A stretch of 6,108 nucleotides of DNA from Verrucomicrobiota bacterium (GTDB taxonomy: Bacteria; Verrucomicrobiota; Verrucomicrobiia; Chthoniobacterales; UBA10450), in assembly GCA_003219925.1 (NCBI GenBank), contig QHQU01000022.1, positions 1-6,108 on the forward strand, given 5' to 3'. The notes under the pieces were generated by a model. It was not told the origin of the DNA. It saw nothing but the letters and a program-made list of their open reading frames with translations, and searched no databases. The position numbers and the translations under genes are program-made. How positions within the stretch are numbered: position 1 is the first letter of the stretch; each line of letters starts with the position of its first letter. Below, piece after piece: positions 1-5,732 of this stretch.

Positions 1-719
1 ATCTCAGCCCGACGCAAACCGGCAAATGCCCCGATTGCCCAAAACGGCAGCGTTTCAGAATCGGCACACTCGAGAAGCCGCACCGTTTCGCTGGCGGAAA
101 GAATCTCAACCTCCGTCTCGCGCTCTTTTGCGCGCTCCACGTCCGCAACCGGATTTTCAGTAACGTAACCACGCCGTTTGGCAAAACTGAAAAGAACGGC
201 CAGCCGCCGACGAAACGTATTGCGCGTGACTGCGCCGACGCCCAATCCTCGCAGCCATTCGTCAATTTGACGCGCGTTGATTGCGGCAATCATTTCCTCG
301 CCAAAGCAATTTACAAAGCGACCAAGCCGCACGCGCAGGTCACCGAGATAACGATCCGACATTCCATCGGCGATTCGTGCCGCCAACAAATCGGCAACGA
401 CTTCGCGCACCTTCCCGCTGCCGGTGACGGCTTTAAGATGGGCGAGATAAAACTTGGTCGCATCGCGAATCGTTTTGCCATAAGGCTGCAACCATTCGCA
501 GCACTCAATCGTCTCGACACCGAGCGCATCGGAAAACGACAATGCCGCCGGGCCGTAAGTTTCCTGCTGCACTTGCGCGAGACGCAGGAACGCTTCCGCT
601 TCCGGTTTATCTTTGAAGAACCTTCGGTTTCTTCCGGGACCTAGCTTCGGGCTCGTCACGCAATAGTAACGTCGCCCGCTCACCTTCGTTTTTGTGAGAG
701 CCAGCCTTGTCTTACGCAT
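1..719 (-). CDS. Tyrosine recombinase / phage-type integrase, C-terminus cut by window edge
   Basis: Site-specific recombinase that would integrate and excise a mobile element through a tRNA attachment site. The frame is open from the ATG at 717-719 to base 1, giving 239 codons. Residues 1-60 are a basic N-terminal part of the arm-binding type (GRRYYC, then RRFFKDKPEAEAFL). Residues about 80-195 look like the core-binding SAM-like domain, ending in TRNTFRRRLAVLFSFAKRRG and then YVTENPVADV, the usual hinge before the catalytic domain. Residues 205-239 begin that domain (ILSASETVRLLECAD, then FAGLRRAE), where GLR contains the first catalytic arginine. The remaining catalytic residues (second Arg/His box and the Tyr) lie left of the window. 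No strong Shine-Dalgarno precedes the ATG. On the minus strand TTGACA (751-756) could be a -35 box, but a -10 box is weak. The gene starts about 75 bases from a truncated tRNA-Lys, as integrases of tRNA-targeting elements do. The family is clear; whether the full gene is intact cannot be judged here. Confidence 0.9.
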   Translation of the reverse strand, partial: MRKTRLALTKTKVSGRRYYCVTSPKLGPGRNRRFFKDKPEAEAFLRLAQVQQETYGPAALSFSDALGVETIECCEWLQPYGKTIRDATKFYLAHLKAVTGSGKVREVVADLLAARIADGMSDRYLGDLRVRLGRFVNCFGEEMIAAINARQIDEWLRGLGVGAVTRNTFRRRLAVLFSFAKRRGYVTENPVADVERAKERETEVEILSASETVRLLECADSETLPFWAIGAFAGLRRAE

Positions 720-747
720 GGTGAAGCAAAGATGCGAAAACAACCGA

Positions 748-780
748 TATTTGTCAAGTATTAGTCAAAATATTCGTCAT
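748..780. repeat. Three direct repeats TATTNGTCAW between integrase and att site
   Basis: The copies are TATTTGTCAA (748-757), TATTAGTCAA (759-768) and TATTCGTCAT (771-780), with start-to-start spacing of 11 and 12 bases, about one helical turn. They occupy the gap between the integrase start and the tRNA remnant. Integrase arm sites and excisionase sites normally lie there, and a repressor of the integrase promoter could also bind there. The leftmost copy read on the minus strand contains TTGACA, so a bound protein could cover an integrase -35 box. The repeats are seen directly; the binding role is inferred. Confidence 0.6.
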
Positions 781-792
781 ACCAGGTTAATC

Positions 793-840
793 AGCGCCCT
801 TTTGAGGCGTTGGTTCCGGGTTCGAGTCCCGGCCGACCCA
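793..840 (+). pseudogene. 3' half of tRNA-Lys(TTT), candidate attachment site (att)
   Basis: The block folds as the 3' half of a tRNA. The anticodon stem is GCGCC (794-798) with GGCGT (806-810) around the loop CTTTTGA, giving anticodon TTT. A five-base variable region follows, then T-arm CCGGG/TTCGAGT/CCCGG (816-832), acceptor strand CCGACCC (833-839) and discriminator A840. The acceptor strand and variable region resemble bacterial tRNA-Lys, whose 5' end would be GGGTCGG. No D-arm or 5' acceptor strand precedes it: bases 741-792 are AT-rich repeats. CCA is not encoded. The loop has G at position 37, where tRNA-Lys normally has A. It is best read as the displaced tRNA end left by integration rather than a working tRNA. 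Confidence 0.8.
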
Positions 841-867
841 TCTCAGTCGTCCCCGGGTTTCAGGAGA

Positions 868-886
868 CGGTGGTCACAGGCCACCG
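868..886. repeat. Inverted repeat around the HAD gene stop codon
   Basis: CGGTGG (868-873) and CCACCG (881-886) form a six-base-pair stem with a seven-base loop that contains the hydrolase stop codon (874-876, minus strand). It could help end the minus-strand transcript that would otherwise run into the integration junction, but no T-run follows, so a classical intrinsic terminator is not supported. Confidence 0.4.
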
Positions 887-1545
887 CGCAGAAGAGGAAT
901 CAAATCGCGCAGGGAGTTCTTCTTCCGGTCTAATTGAAAAATCGACAAGCCGGCGTCGGTCGCGGCCCGCCAATCGCGCTCGGGATCATCGCCAACATGC
1001 AAAGTGTCGCGCGGTTGGACCTCAAGAAATTCGAGCGCGCGCCGAAAAATTTCGGGATCGGGTTTGTCCGCGCCGACCTCGCTTGAGACGAAAACGTGGC
1101 GGAAATATTTCGAGATGCCAAGCCGTTCAAGAATGACGCGCAATCGGCCGTCGAAATTTGAAACGATCGCCAGCGCAAGGTGCGGTCGCAATTGCTCCAG
1201 AACGTCAACGACTTCCGGATACGATTCCCACACTCCGGCCTCGGCGAAATGCTCGTAAGCGACTTCAAAAAAATTGTCTCGATCTAATTCGTCAATGGTG
1301 GGCGCGGCTTCCTTTAGGACAAGATCGACCAGCTCGCGCCACCAATCTTTATCGTCGTTTTCGCGCGGGCCATCGATCGCTTCACGCGGCGGCATTTGTT
1401 TCCAGGCAGAGTAGAACGCGGCATCCAGTTTCTTCGCGTTCAACTTCAGACCAACCTCGGCGGCAACGATTGCGTAATGGTCGCCTACAGTTTTTGTTAA
1501 ATAAAAGAGAGTGCCGACTGCGTCGAAGAAGATTGCTTTGAGCAT
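874..1545 (-). CDS. HAD-superfamily hydrolase, HDHD3/DREG-2-like (subfamily IA)
   Basis: A 223-residue cytoplasmic HAD hydrolase, probably a phosphatase of unknown substrate. The motifs are in order: FFDAVGTLF at 6-14 with nucleophile Asp8; an alpha-helical cap at about 18-105; motif II IVSNFDGRL (127-135) with Ser129; motif III Lys161 in GADKPDPEIFRRAL; and motif IV HVGDDPERD (183-191) binding Mg2+. The DAVGTLF box and SNFDxRL are typical of the DREG-2/HDHD3 group, where the second Asp of the classical DxD is replaced. The start at 1545 is chosen because MLKAIFFDAVGTL is the usual HAD N-terminus. A start at 1566 would add seven residues (MLALPKP). The frame stays open to 1770, but that extra part reads through palindromic repeats and is not protein-like. 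No good ribosome site is seen. The family is sure, the substrate is not. Confidence 0.88.
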   Translation of the reverse strand: MLKAIFFDAVGTLFYLTKTVGDHYAIVAAEVGLKLNAKKLDAAFYSAWKQMPPREAIDGPRENDDKDWWRELVDLVLKEAAPTIDELDRDNFFEVAYEHFAEAGVWESYPEVVDVLEQLRPHLALAIVSNFDGRLRVILERLGISKYFRHVFVSSEVGADKPDPEIFRRALEFLEVQPRDTLHVGDDPERDWRAATDAGLSIFQLDRKKNSLRDLIPLLRGGL

Positions 1546-1898
1546 CGGTTTTGGGAGGGCGAGCATCCTGCTCGGCCGTTCGCAGCCTCCTTGCTGTGAA
1601 CATTGACGGAGGAAGAATGTTCGGCAAACGATTGAATGTAGTTCTCTGGAAGCTGCCAGCTTGCTCTTTTTGGCAGGAGCGAAACATAGACCTCCAGGTT
1701 TGTGCGCCCAGCGGAGTTGCACTCCGCTTCCATGTAAGCTGAAAGCGGACAGAATGTCTGCTTGGCGCACAGGCCGCAGGCCTCTGTTCCGTGCCGCTGG
1801 CGGAAAAGCTTCTTGGGAAGTCGATTGTTTAAGCCAATCGTTCTCGGCGTGCGGGCTGGCAGCCTGCGCTCCCTTGTTTTTGTGCGAGATTAAGCCGC
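1546..1898. repeat. Intergenic array of short palindromes, mostly with three-base loops
   Basis: This gene-free spacer between two divergent genes holds a chain of hairpins. Arms and loops are: CGAGCA-TCC-TGCTCG (1560-1574); GAACATT with AATGTTC (1598-1622, 11-base loop); AAGCT-GCC-AGCTT (1650-1662); GCGGAGT-TGC-ACTCCGC (1711-1727); AAGCGGACA-GAA-TGTCTGCTT (1743-1763, one G-T pair); AGGCC-GCA-GGCCT (1771-1783); CGATTG with CAATCG (1822-1840, 7-base loop); GCGGGCT-GGC-AGCCTGC (1851-1867, one G-T pair). Six of the eight have a loop of exactly three bases although the arm sequences differ. This resembles dispersed REP-like palindromes. The spacer must also hold the promoters of both flanking genes, but I could not identify convincing -35/-10 boxes. 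Confidence 0.75.
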
Positions 1899-3020
1899 AT
1901 GCTCCCAGTCGAGCACAACGATCCGATTAACGAAAAGATTCTCGCCATCTCGGAGGACAAAATTGAAGGGTTCGTGCGTGAACCATTTCAGGAAATCGCG
2001 GACCGCGTCGGCGTCGCCGCCGATGTGGTAATGGCGCGGATTGCGGCCATGTTGCGCGCTGGGACGATTCGGCGGGTTCGCCAAACATTGCTGGCAACAA
2101 ATTTGGCAGACGGCGCGCTGGTGGCTTGGAAAGTTCCGGAAGCAAAAATCGACGCCGCTTTCGACTTCATGTTTCAGTGCGACCCGTTTTCCGGGCACGT
2201 CGTTTTGCGATCAACCGACACCCTGACCGCGGGCTCAGATTACAAATTGTGGACGACAGTGAAGGTGCCGCACGGATTTTCGCTCGAAGAACATTGCCGA
2301 TTGCTCGCAGCCAAGACCGGCGCGGAACGTTTTCGGATCATGCCGGCGAAAGGAATTTTCACTCTTGGAGTTGGCCATGTCCGTCGCAAAACAATCGAGC
2401 CCGGAAGCCGGGCAGAATCACCGGCGAAGATAATCGAAGTGCGCGCGGTCGAATTGAGCGAGCGCGAGTGGAAGGTTTTACTGGCACTGAAACGGGAGTT
2501 CACGCCGGAAGAAATTCGTCCCACGCCGTGGGTCACGCGCGCGAGGGAGGCCGGCGTTTCCCTGGAAGAATTTTATCGCGTGGCTGAGGAGCTGAACGCC
2601 CGCAAAATCATTGGGCGTTTTTCCACTTTTCTGGAACATGTCAAGCCGAGCGCTGGAGGCGTGCGGGTAACGCGATTCAACGCGCTGTTTCATTGGGCGG
2701 TGCCGCCGGGCCGTGAGGTTGAAGCGGGCGGCGAGATCGGGCGGCATCACATTCTCACGCATTGTTACTGGCGGGAAGGCGGCCCGGAGTTTCGCAACGT
2801 CAACATCATGGCTGTCACGCACGGCACCGATAAAACGCGGCTCCTCGAACACAAAGCGGCGATGGATGCGCATCTGGCCGCGAAAAGCGTTCCGGTCTCC
2901 TACACCAATGTTTTTTGGGGTGGTCGCAGCGAAATCAAGCCCTCGGAAATTTCGCCGATGCTTTACCGGAAATGGCTGAGCGAGATGAGCCGCAAGCGGC
3001 GTGATGCGACGGCGCGATGA
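1899..3020 (+). CDS. Tandem-fused Lrp/AsnC-fold protein, siroheme decarboxylase-like (AhbA-AhbB / NirD-L type)
   Basis: A 373-residue protein made of two Lrp/AsnC-like halves. Half one has a winged-helix part (about 28-62; PFQEIADRVGVAADVVMARI followed by GTIRRVRQ), then an AsnC-type ligand domain (about 65-165) with SGHVVLRS (98-105) and YKLWTTVKVPHG (115-126). Half two has a second HTH-like part (about 185-243; ELNARKIIGRFSTFLEH) and a ligand domain with THCYWREGGPEF (287-298) and NVNIMAVTHG (300-309). These resemble the SHCY and YNL-MxHG boxes of siroheme decarboxylases. AhbA/B and NirD/L decarboxylate siroheme to didecarboxysiroheme in heme or heme d1 synthesis, usually as two subunits of about 150-170 residues, so this would be a fused form. 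It may instead be an Lrp-type regulator. The stop overlaps the trpD start (ATGA at 3017-3020), so the two are probably co-translated. The start at 1899 has only a weak ribosome site. Confidence 0.75.
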   Translation: MLPVEHNDPINEKILAISEDKIEGFVREPFQEIADRVGVAADVVMARIAAMLRAGTIRRVRQTLLATNLADGALVAWKVPEAKIDAAFDFMFQCDPFSGHVVLRSTDTLTAGSDYKLWTTVKVPHGFSLEEHCRLLAAKTGAERFRIMPAKGIFTLGVGHVRRKTIEPGSRAESPAKIIEVRAVELSEREWKVLLALKREFTPEEIRPTPWVTRAREAGVSLEEFYRVAEELNARKIIGRFSTFLEHVKPSAGGVRVTRFNALFHWAVPPGREVEAGGEIGRHHILTHCYWREGGPEFRNVNIMAVTHGTDKTRLLEHKAAMDAHLAAKSVPVSYTNVFWGGRSEIKPSEISPMLYRKWLSEMSRKRRDATAR

Positions 3021-4048
3021 TTTCGCTGATTGAAAAAATTCGCGCAGGGAATGATCTCTCTGCGTTCGATGTGCAGGAAGCTGCGGCGTTTTTGCTTTCC
3101 GATTCGATTGAAGCAAAAACAAAAGCTGATTTTTTGACCGCGCTCCATGACAAGGGCGAAAGTGCGAGCGAGATCGCGAGTTTTGTGCGCGTCTTGTTGG
3201 AGCGCGCGGTGCCCTTGGAAATTGAGGTTGACGGACCGATCGTCGATGTTTGCGGGACAGGTGGCGACGGCATCGATCTATTCAATGTCTCAACTGCGAT
3301 AACATTCGTTCTGGCTGCAGGCGGGGCGACGGTCGTGAAACACGGCAACCGCGGCGTTACTTCGCGCAGCGGCAGCGCCGACGTGCTGGAAGCGCTCGGG
3401 GTCGCAATTGATCTCGAGCCGGATGATTTGCGTGAATGCATTAAACGACTCGGCTGCGGATTTGTTTTCGCGCGAACCTATCACCCGGCGTTTCGAGCGC
3501 TGGCGGAAATGCGGTTGCGATTGGCCAGAAGACAGCAACGCACAATCTTTAACCTGCTCGGTCCGCTCTTGAATCCCGCGCGACCAAAACGCCAGCTGAT
3601 TGGTGTTTTCTCTCCTGACCTGACAATGCTGTTCGCCGATGTCCTGCGGCGACTCGATTGCGAGCGCGCCTGGATCGTGAGTGGAACGGCGGTTGACTCC
3701 CTCACCATGGATGATGTGTCGACGATCGGGCCGACTGTAATCGCGGAAGTCAATTCCGGGAAAATCACCTCCGCCGTCCTGGACACGCGCTGGCTTGGGA
3801 TTCCGCAAGCAACGTTGCCGGAACTAACGGGCGGGGATGCCAGGACAAATGCTGAAACGATCATGCGAATTCTCGGTGGCGGGGAGACCGGACCAAAGCA
3901 CGACTTGCTGATTGCGAATGCGGCGGCGGGATTTGTCGTGTCCGGTTTGGCCAGCGAGATGAATGGGGGAATCGCGATGGCACGCGAACAAATTGAATCC
4001 GGTCGGGCGTTGGAAAAATTGAAGGCGTTGCAAAATTTTGTGGCGTAA
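3017..4048 (+). CDS. trpD: Anthranilate phosphoribosyltransferase
   Basis: Joins anthranilate to PRPP, giving phosphoribosylanthranilate and pyrophosphate, the second step of tryptophan synthesis from chorismate; cytoplasmic, usually a homodimer. At 343 residues it has the normal family length. The N-terminal helical domain (1-70) is followed by the PRPP loop DVCGTGGDGIDLFNVST (77-93), KHGNRG (108-113), SRSGSADVLEALG (116-128), the anthranilate-site region around YHPAFRALAEMRLRLARR (155-172) and RTIFNLLGPLLNPA (175-188). The usual metal-binding Asp-Glu after the VHG segment appears as MDD (231-233), and the loop before it seems about five residues longer than in E. coli TrpD (VSGTAVDSLT). No other trp genes lie in the window. 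Its start is inside the stop of the upstream AsnC-fold gene, which points to translational coupling. It converges with birA across a hairpin-rich spacer. Confidence 0.93.
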   Translation: MISLIEKIRAGNDLSAFDVQEAAAFLLSDSIEAKTKADFLTALHDKGESASEIASFVRVLLERAVPLEIEVDGPIVDVCGTGGDGIDLFNVSTAITFVLAAGGATVVKHGNRGVTSRSGSADVLEALGVAIDLEPDDLRECIKRLGCGFVFARTYHPAFRALAEMRLRLARRQQRTIFNLLGPLLNPARPKRQLIGVFSPDLTMLFADVLRRLDCERAWIVSGTAVDSLTMDDVSTIGPTVIAEVNSGKITSAVLDTRWLGIPQATLPELTGGDARTNAETIMRILGGGETGPKHDLLIANAAAGFVVSGLASEMNGGIAMAREQIESGRALEKLKALQNFVA

Positions 4049-4066
4049 CGATCGCCCTTGCGGTAG

Positions 4067-4088
4067 CTGCCGCCGTCTGCGGCGGCAG
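4067..4088. terminator. Strong hairpin downstream of trpD (possible terminator)
   Basis: CTGCCGCCG (4067-4075) and CGGCGGCAG (4080-4088) form a perfect nine-base-pair GC-rich stem with a TCTG loop, 18 bases after the trpD stop. No T-run follows on either strand, so it is not a canonical intrinsic terminator. It may slow or protect transcripts at the convergent trpD/birA junction, or be another REP-like palindrome. Confidence 0.45.
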
Positions 4089-4091
4089 AAT

Positions 4092-4201
4092 TGAAACGCT
4101 CTGTTGTGCTGCGAGAAAAATCGTAGGGCAGGCGCTCTCGCCTACCGATACGAGGCTCGGCAAACGACGCGCTCGCCCTACAGTAAATGCGCGGCGCGAT
4201 A
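4092..4201. repeat. Tandem duplication, unit 1 (110 bases)
   Basis: First copy of a unit repeated immediately at 4202-4312. The two differ by four substitutions and one inserted base. It contains a 57-base multi-hairpin element at 4124-4180, bounded by TAGGGC and GCCCTA. Its last 24 bases (4178-4201) are an exact copy of the DNA encoding the final seven codons and stop of birA, here without a gene in front. The whole unit is non-coding between trpD and birA. Confidence 0.9.
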
Positions 4202-4312
4202 TGAAACGCTCTGTTGTGCTGCGAGAAAAAATTATAGGGCAGGCGCTCTCGCCTGCCGATACGAGGCTCGGCAAGCGACGCGCTCGCCCTACAGTAAATG
4301 CGCGGCGCGATA
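4202..4312. repeat. Tandem duplication, unit 2 (111 bases), includes birA 3' end
   Basis: Second copy of the unit at 4092-4201. The 57-base element (4235-4291) has outer arms TAGGGC/GCCCTA, a perfect inner stem GGCAGGCG-CTCT-CGCCTGCC (4238-4257) and a further GCCGA/TCGGC stem (4254-4271) that overlaps its last bases. In unit 1 the same inner stem is interrupted by one base, so unit 2 has the better palindrome. The final 24 bases (4289-4312) encode the last seven residues and stop codon of birA on the minus strand. Confidence 0.9.
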
Positions 4313-4900
4313 GAGTAGATCGAGATTGCGCAGTAGTGCGACGGCAAAGGAAGTGCGATCGACCGGGCCACGGCGAGCAATGACGAGCGAGGTTGCCCGC
4401 TCCCGAAGTTCTTCCGAGAAATCGTGTGGCATTTGGTTCACGTTCACACCAACGCCGAGAACGGCGAGATGCGGCGCTTTTGGCTGCGCGCGCATTTCTA
4501 CCAACACTCCTGCAACCTTGCGGTTCTCGATATAAATGTCGTTAGGTAGCTTCAGCGTAGCGGAGAGATGAAATTCGCTCTGGATTGTCGTTGCCACTAT
4601 TTGTGCTGTCTGTTGCGCCAGTTGCACCGGGTCGCTAATCGCGGTTTTTGGTCGGAGCAGCACTGAAAACCAAAGGCCTTTTCCCGCAGCCGATTCCCAA
4701 GTATTGCCCCGTTGGCCGCGGCCGGCGCTTTGCTGTTCCGCAAAAACAACGATGCCTTCCGGCGCACCATCTTTCGCCATCTGCCACACCACGTCATTGG
4801 TAGAGGTTGTTTCCTCGAGCACGATGATCTGCCGGCCAATCGTGCCGGGACCGAGCTCGGCGCGTAATTCTTGCGCGCTCAGCCGATCAGCTACCAACAT
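4289..4900 (-). CDS. birA: Biotin--[acetyl-CoA-carboxylase] ligase, apparently lacking the C-terminal domain
   Basis: Activates biotin with ATP and transfers it to the lysine of biotin carboxyl carrier protein; cytoplasmic. From the ATG at 4898-4900 it has 203 residues. The biotin-ligase core is clear: ETTSTND (30-36), the biotinyl-AMP loop AEQQSAGRGQRGNTWES (54-70), GLWFSVLLRP (75-84), KLPND (117-121), KVAGVLVE with the catalytic-site Lys128 (128-135) and GVGVNVNQ (149-156). There is no N-terminal HTH, so it is a class I enzyme, not the repressor type. The protein ends in LLRNLDLLYRAAHLL, where other BirA proteins continue for about 50 residues into an SH3-like domain; the stop lies in a repeat unit. 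The start at 4900 overlaps the last 14 bases of nadC, suggesting coupling. The frame is open to 4954, but those extra residues are nadC sequence in another frame. Activity is uncertain because of the missing end. Confidence 0.88.
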   Translation of the reverse strand: MLVADRLSAQELRAELGPGTIGRQIIVLEETTSTNDVVWQMAKDGAPEGIVVFAEQQSAGRGQRGNTWESAAGKGLWFSVLLRPKTAISDPVQLAQQTAQIVATTIQSEFHLSATLKLPNDIYIENRKVAGVLVEMRAQPKAPHLAVLGVGVNVNQMPHDFSEELRERATSLVIARRGPVDRTSFAVALLRNLDLLYRAAHLL

Positions 4901-5732
4901 GGGTAAGCTCGAGCGACAAATCGATAGCGCGCGGCGAGTGGGTGAGCGCGCCAACTGAAATGTAATCGACGCCAGTCGCGGCGATGCGTCGCACCGTTCG
5001 TAGATTGATTCCGCCGCTAGCTTCGAATTTCACGTTATGCTTGCGACCGAGCGCAATGGCTTCACGCATTTCCGCCGTCTCCATGTTGTCGAGCAGGATG
5101 ACGTCGACCCCGTCCATTTGCACCAGCGCGCGCACCTGCTCGAGGTTATCAGCTTCTACTTCAATCTTCATCGATGGGTTCTGCGCCCTTGCCTGCCGAA
5201 TTGCGGCCCCAAGTTTTTTGAGATCCTGCTCCGCTGCCAAGTGATTGTCCTTCACCAAAATCGCGTCGAACAAACCGAAGCGATGGTTAGTGCCGCCGCC
5301 GGCGACCACAGCCGCTCGCTCGAGCGCGCGCAAGCCGGGCGTTGTCTTTCGGGTATCCATGATTTTGGCGGGATTTTTTCCAATCGCCTCTACATACTCG
5401 TGCGTCAGCGTCGCGATGCCGGAAAGTCGCTGCAAAAAATTCAAGGCGACGCGTTCCGCAGTAAGAATGCTCCGGGCCGATCCCTGGATTTTGAGAATGG
5501 TTTCGCCGCCAAGCACGGCCGTCCCGTCCGTCAGTTCTACGGAAATCTTTAATCCTGGATCAACCCGTCGAAAAACTTCCGCTGCTGTCATTGTCCCTGC
5601 AATTATGGCTTTTTCTCGCGGCAAAATACGAGCCTGGGCGCGACTGTCGTCAGGTACGAGCAACGTAGTTGTTACGTCCCCCGCACCGATATCTTCGCGA
5701 AGCGCGAGGTCGATCGGATCACCTTCACTCAT
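4887..5732 (-). CDS. nadC: Nicotinate-nucleotide pyrophosphorylase (quinolinate phosphoribosyltransferase, carboxylating)
   Basis: Converts quinolinate and PRPP to nicotinate mononucleotide, CO2 and pyrophosphate in de novo NAD synthesis; cytoplasmic dimer or hexamer. At 281 residues it has the usual length. The N-terminal sandwich domain includes REDIGAGDVTT (12-22) and the mid-domain LNFLQRLSGIAT (98-109) with Arg102. The barrel carries DTRKTTPGLR (126-135), GGGTNHRFGL (145-154), LVKDNHL (159-165), EVEADN (191-196), LLDN (213-216), EASGGI (237-242) and YISVGALTHS (257-266). All substrate-binding residues expected for the family appear to be present. birA starts inside its 3' end, so the two are probably one transcript. 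No clear ribosome site or promoter is seen upstream of the ATG (5730-5732). nadA and nadB are not in the window. Confidence 0.95.
   Translation of the reverse strand: MSEGDPIDLALREDIGAGDVTTTLLVPDDSRAQARILPREKAIIAGTMTAAEVFRRVDPGLKISVELTDGTAVLGGETILKIQGSARSILTAERVALNFLQRLSGIATLTHEYVEAIGKNPAKIMDTRKTTPGLRALERAAVVAGGGTNHRFGLFDAILVKDNHLAAEQDLKKLGAAIRQARAQNPSMKIEVEADNLEQVRALVQMDGVDVILLDNMETAEMREAIALGRKHNVKFEASGGINLRTVRRIAATGVDYISVGALTHSPRAIDLSLELTHVGS

Larger units (their letters stand above)
1..840. mobile_element. Right end of an integrative element inserted at a tRNA-Lys 3' end
   Basis: Three things together support this: a tyrosine integrase reading away from the junction, an array of short direct repeats (748-780), and a tRNA 3' half with no 5' half (793-840) next to ordinary chromosomal genes. 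The 840 boundary is the last base of the tRNA-like block. The other end is outside the window, so the size and cargo are unknown. If the model is right, an intact plus-strand tRNA-Lys sharing the 793-840 block lies at the far left end. Confidence 0.65.

Noticed and set aside
793..840. A functional tRNA gene
   Set aside because: There is no D-arm or 5' acceptor strand upstream; only the 3' half is present.
1546..1770. N-terminal extension of the HAD reading frame to an ATG at 1770
   Set aside because: The extra 75 residues are translated palindromic repeats, and the HAD motif I normally lies within the first ten residues, as it does from the start at 1545.
1857..1867. An 11-base word TGGCAGCCTGC also found in the SRP RNA region at 6073-6083
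   Set aside because: It is short, GC-rich and half of a palindrome; chance sharing is the simplest explanation.
2478..3122. 214-residue minus-strand frame
   Set aside because: It is antisense to the AsnC-fold gene and to trpD, which have clear family motifs; it shows no motif of its own.
4092..4312. A CRISPR array
   Set aside because: There are only two copies, contiguous with no spacers, and the unit is over 100 bases long.
3481..4380. Long minus-strand frame with an internally repeated peptide
   Set aside because: The peptide repeat is just the tandem DNA duplication at 4092-4312, and the rest is antisense to trpD.
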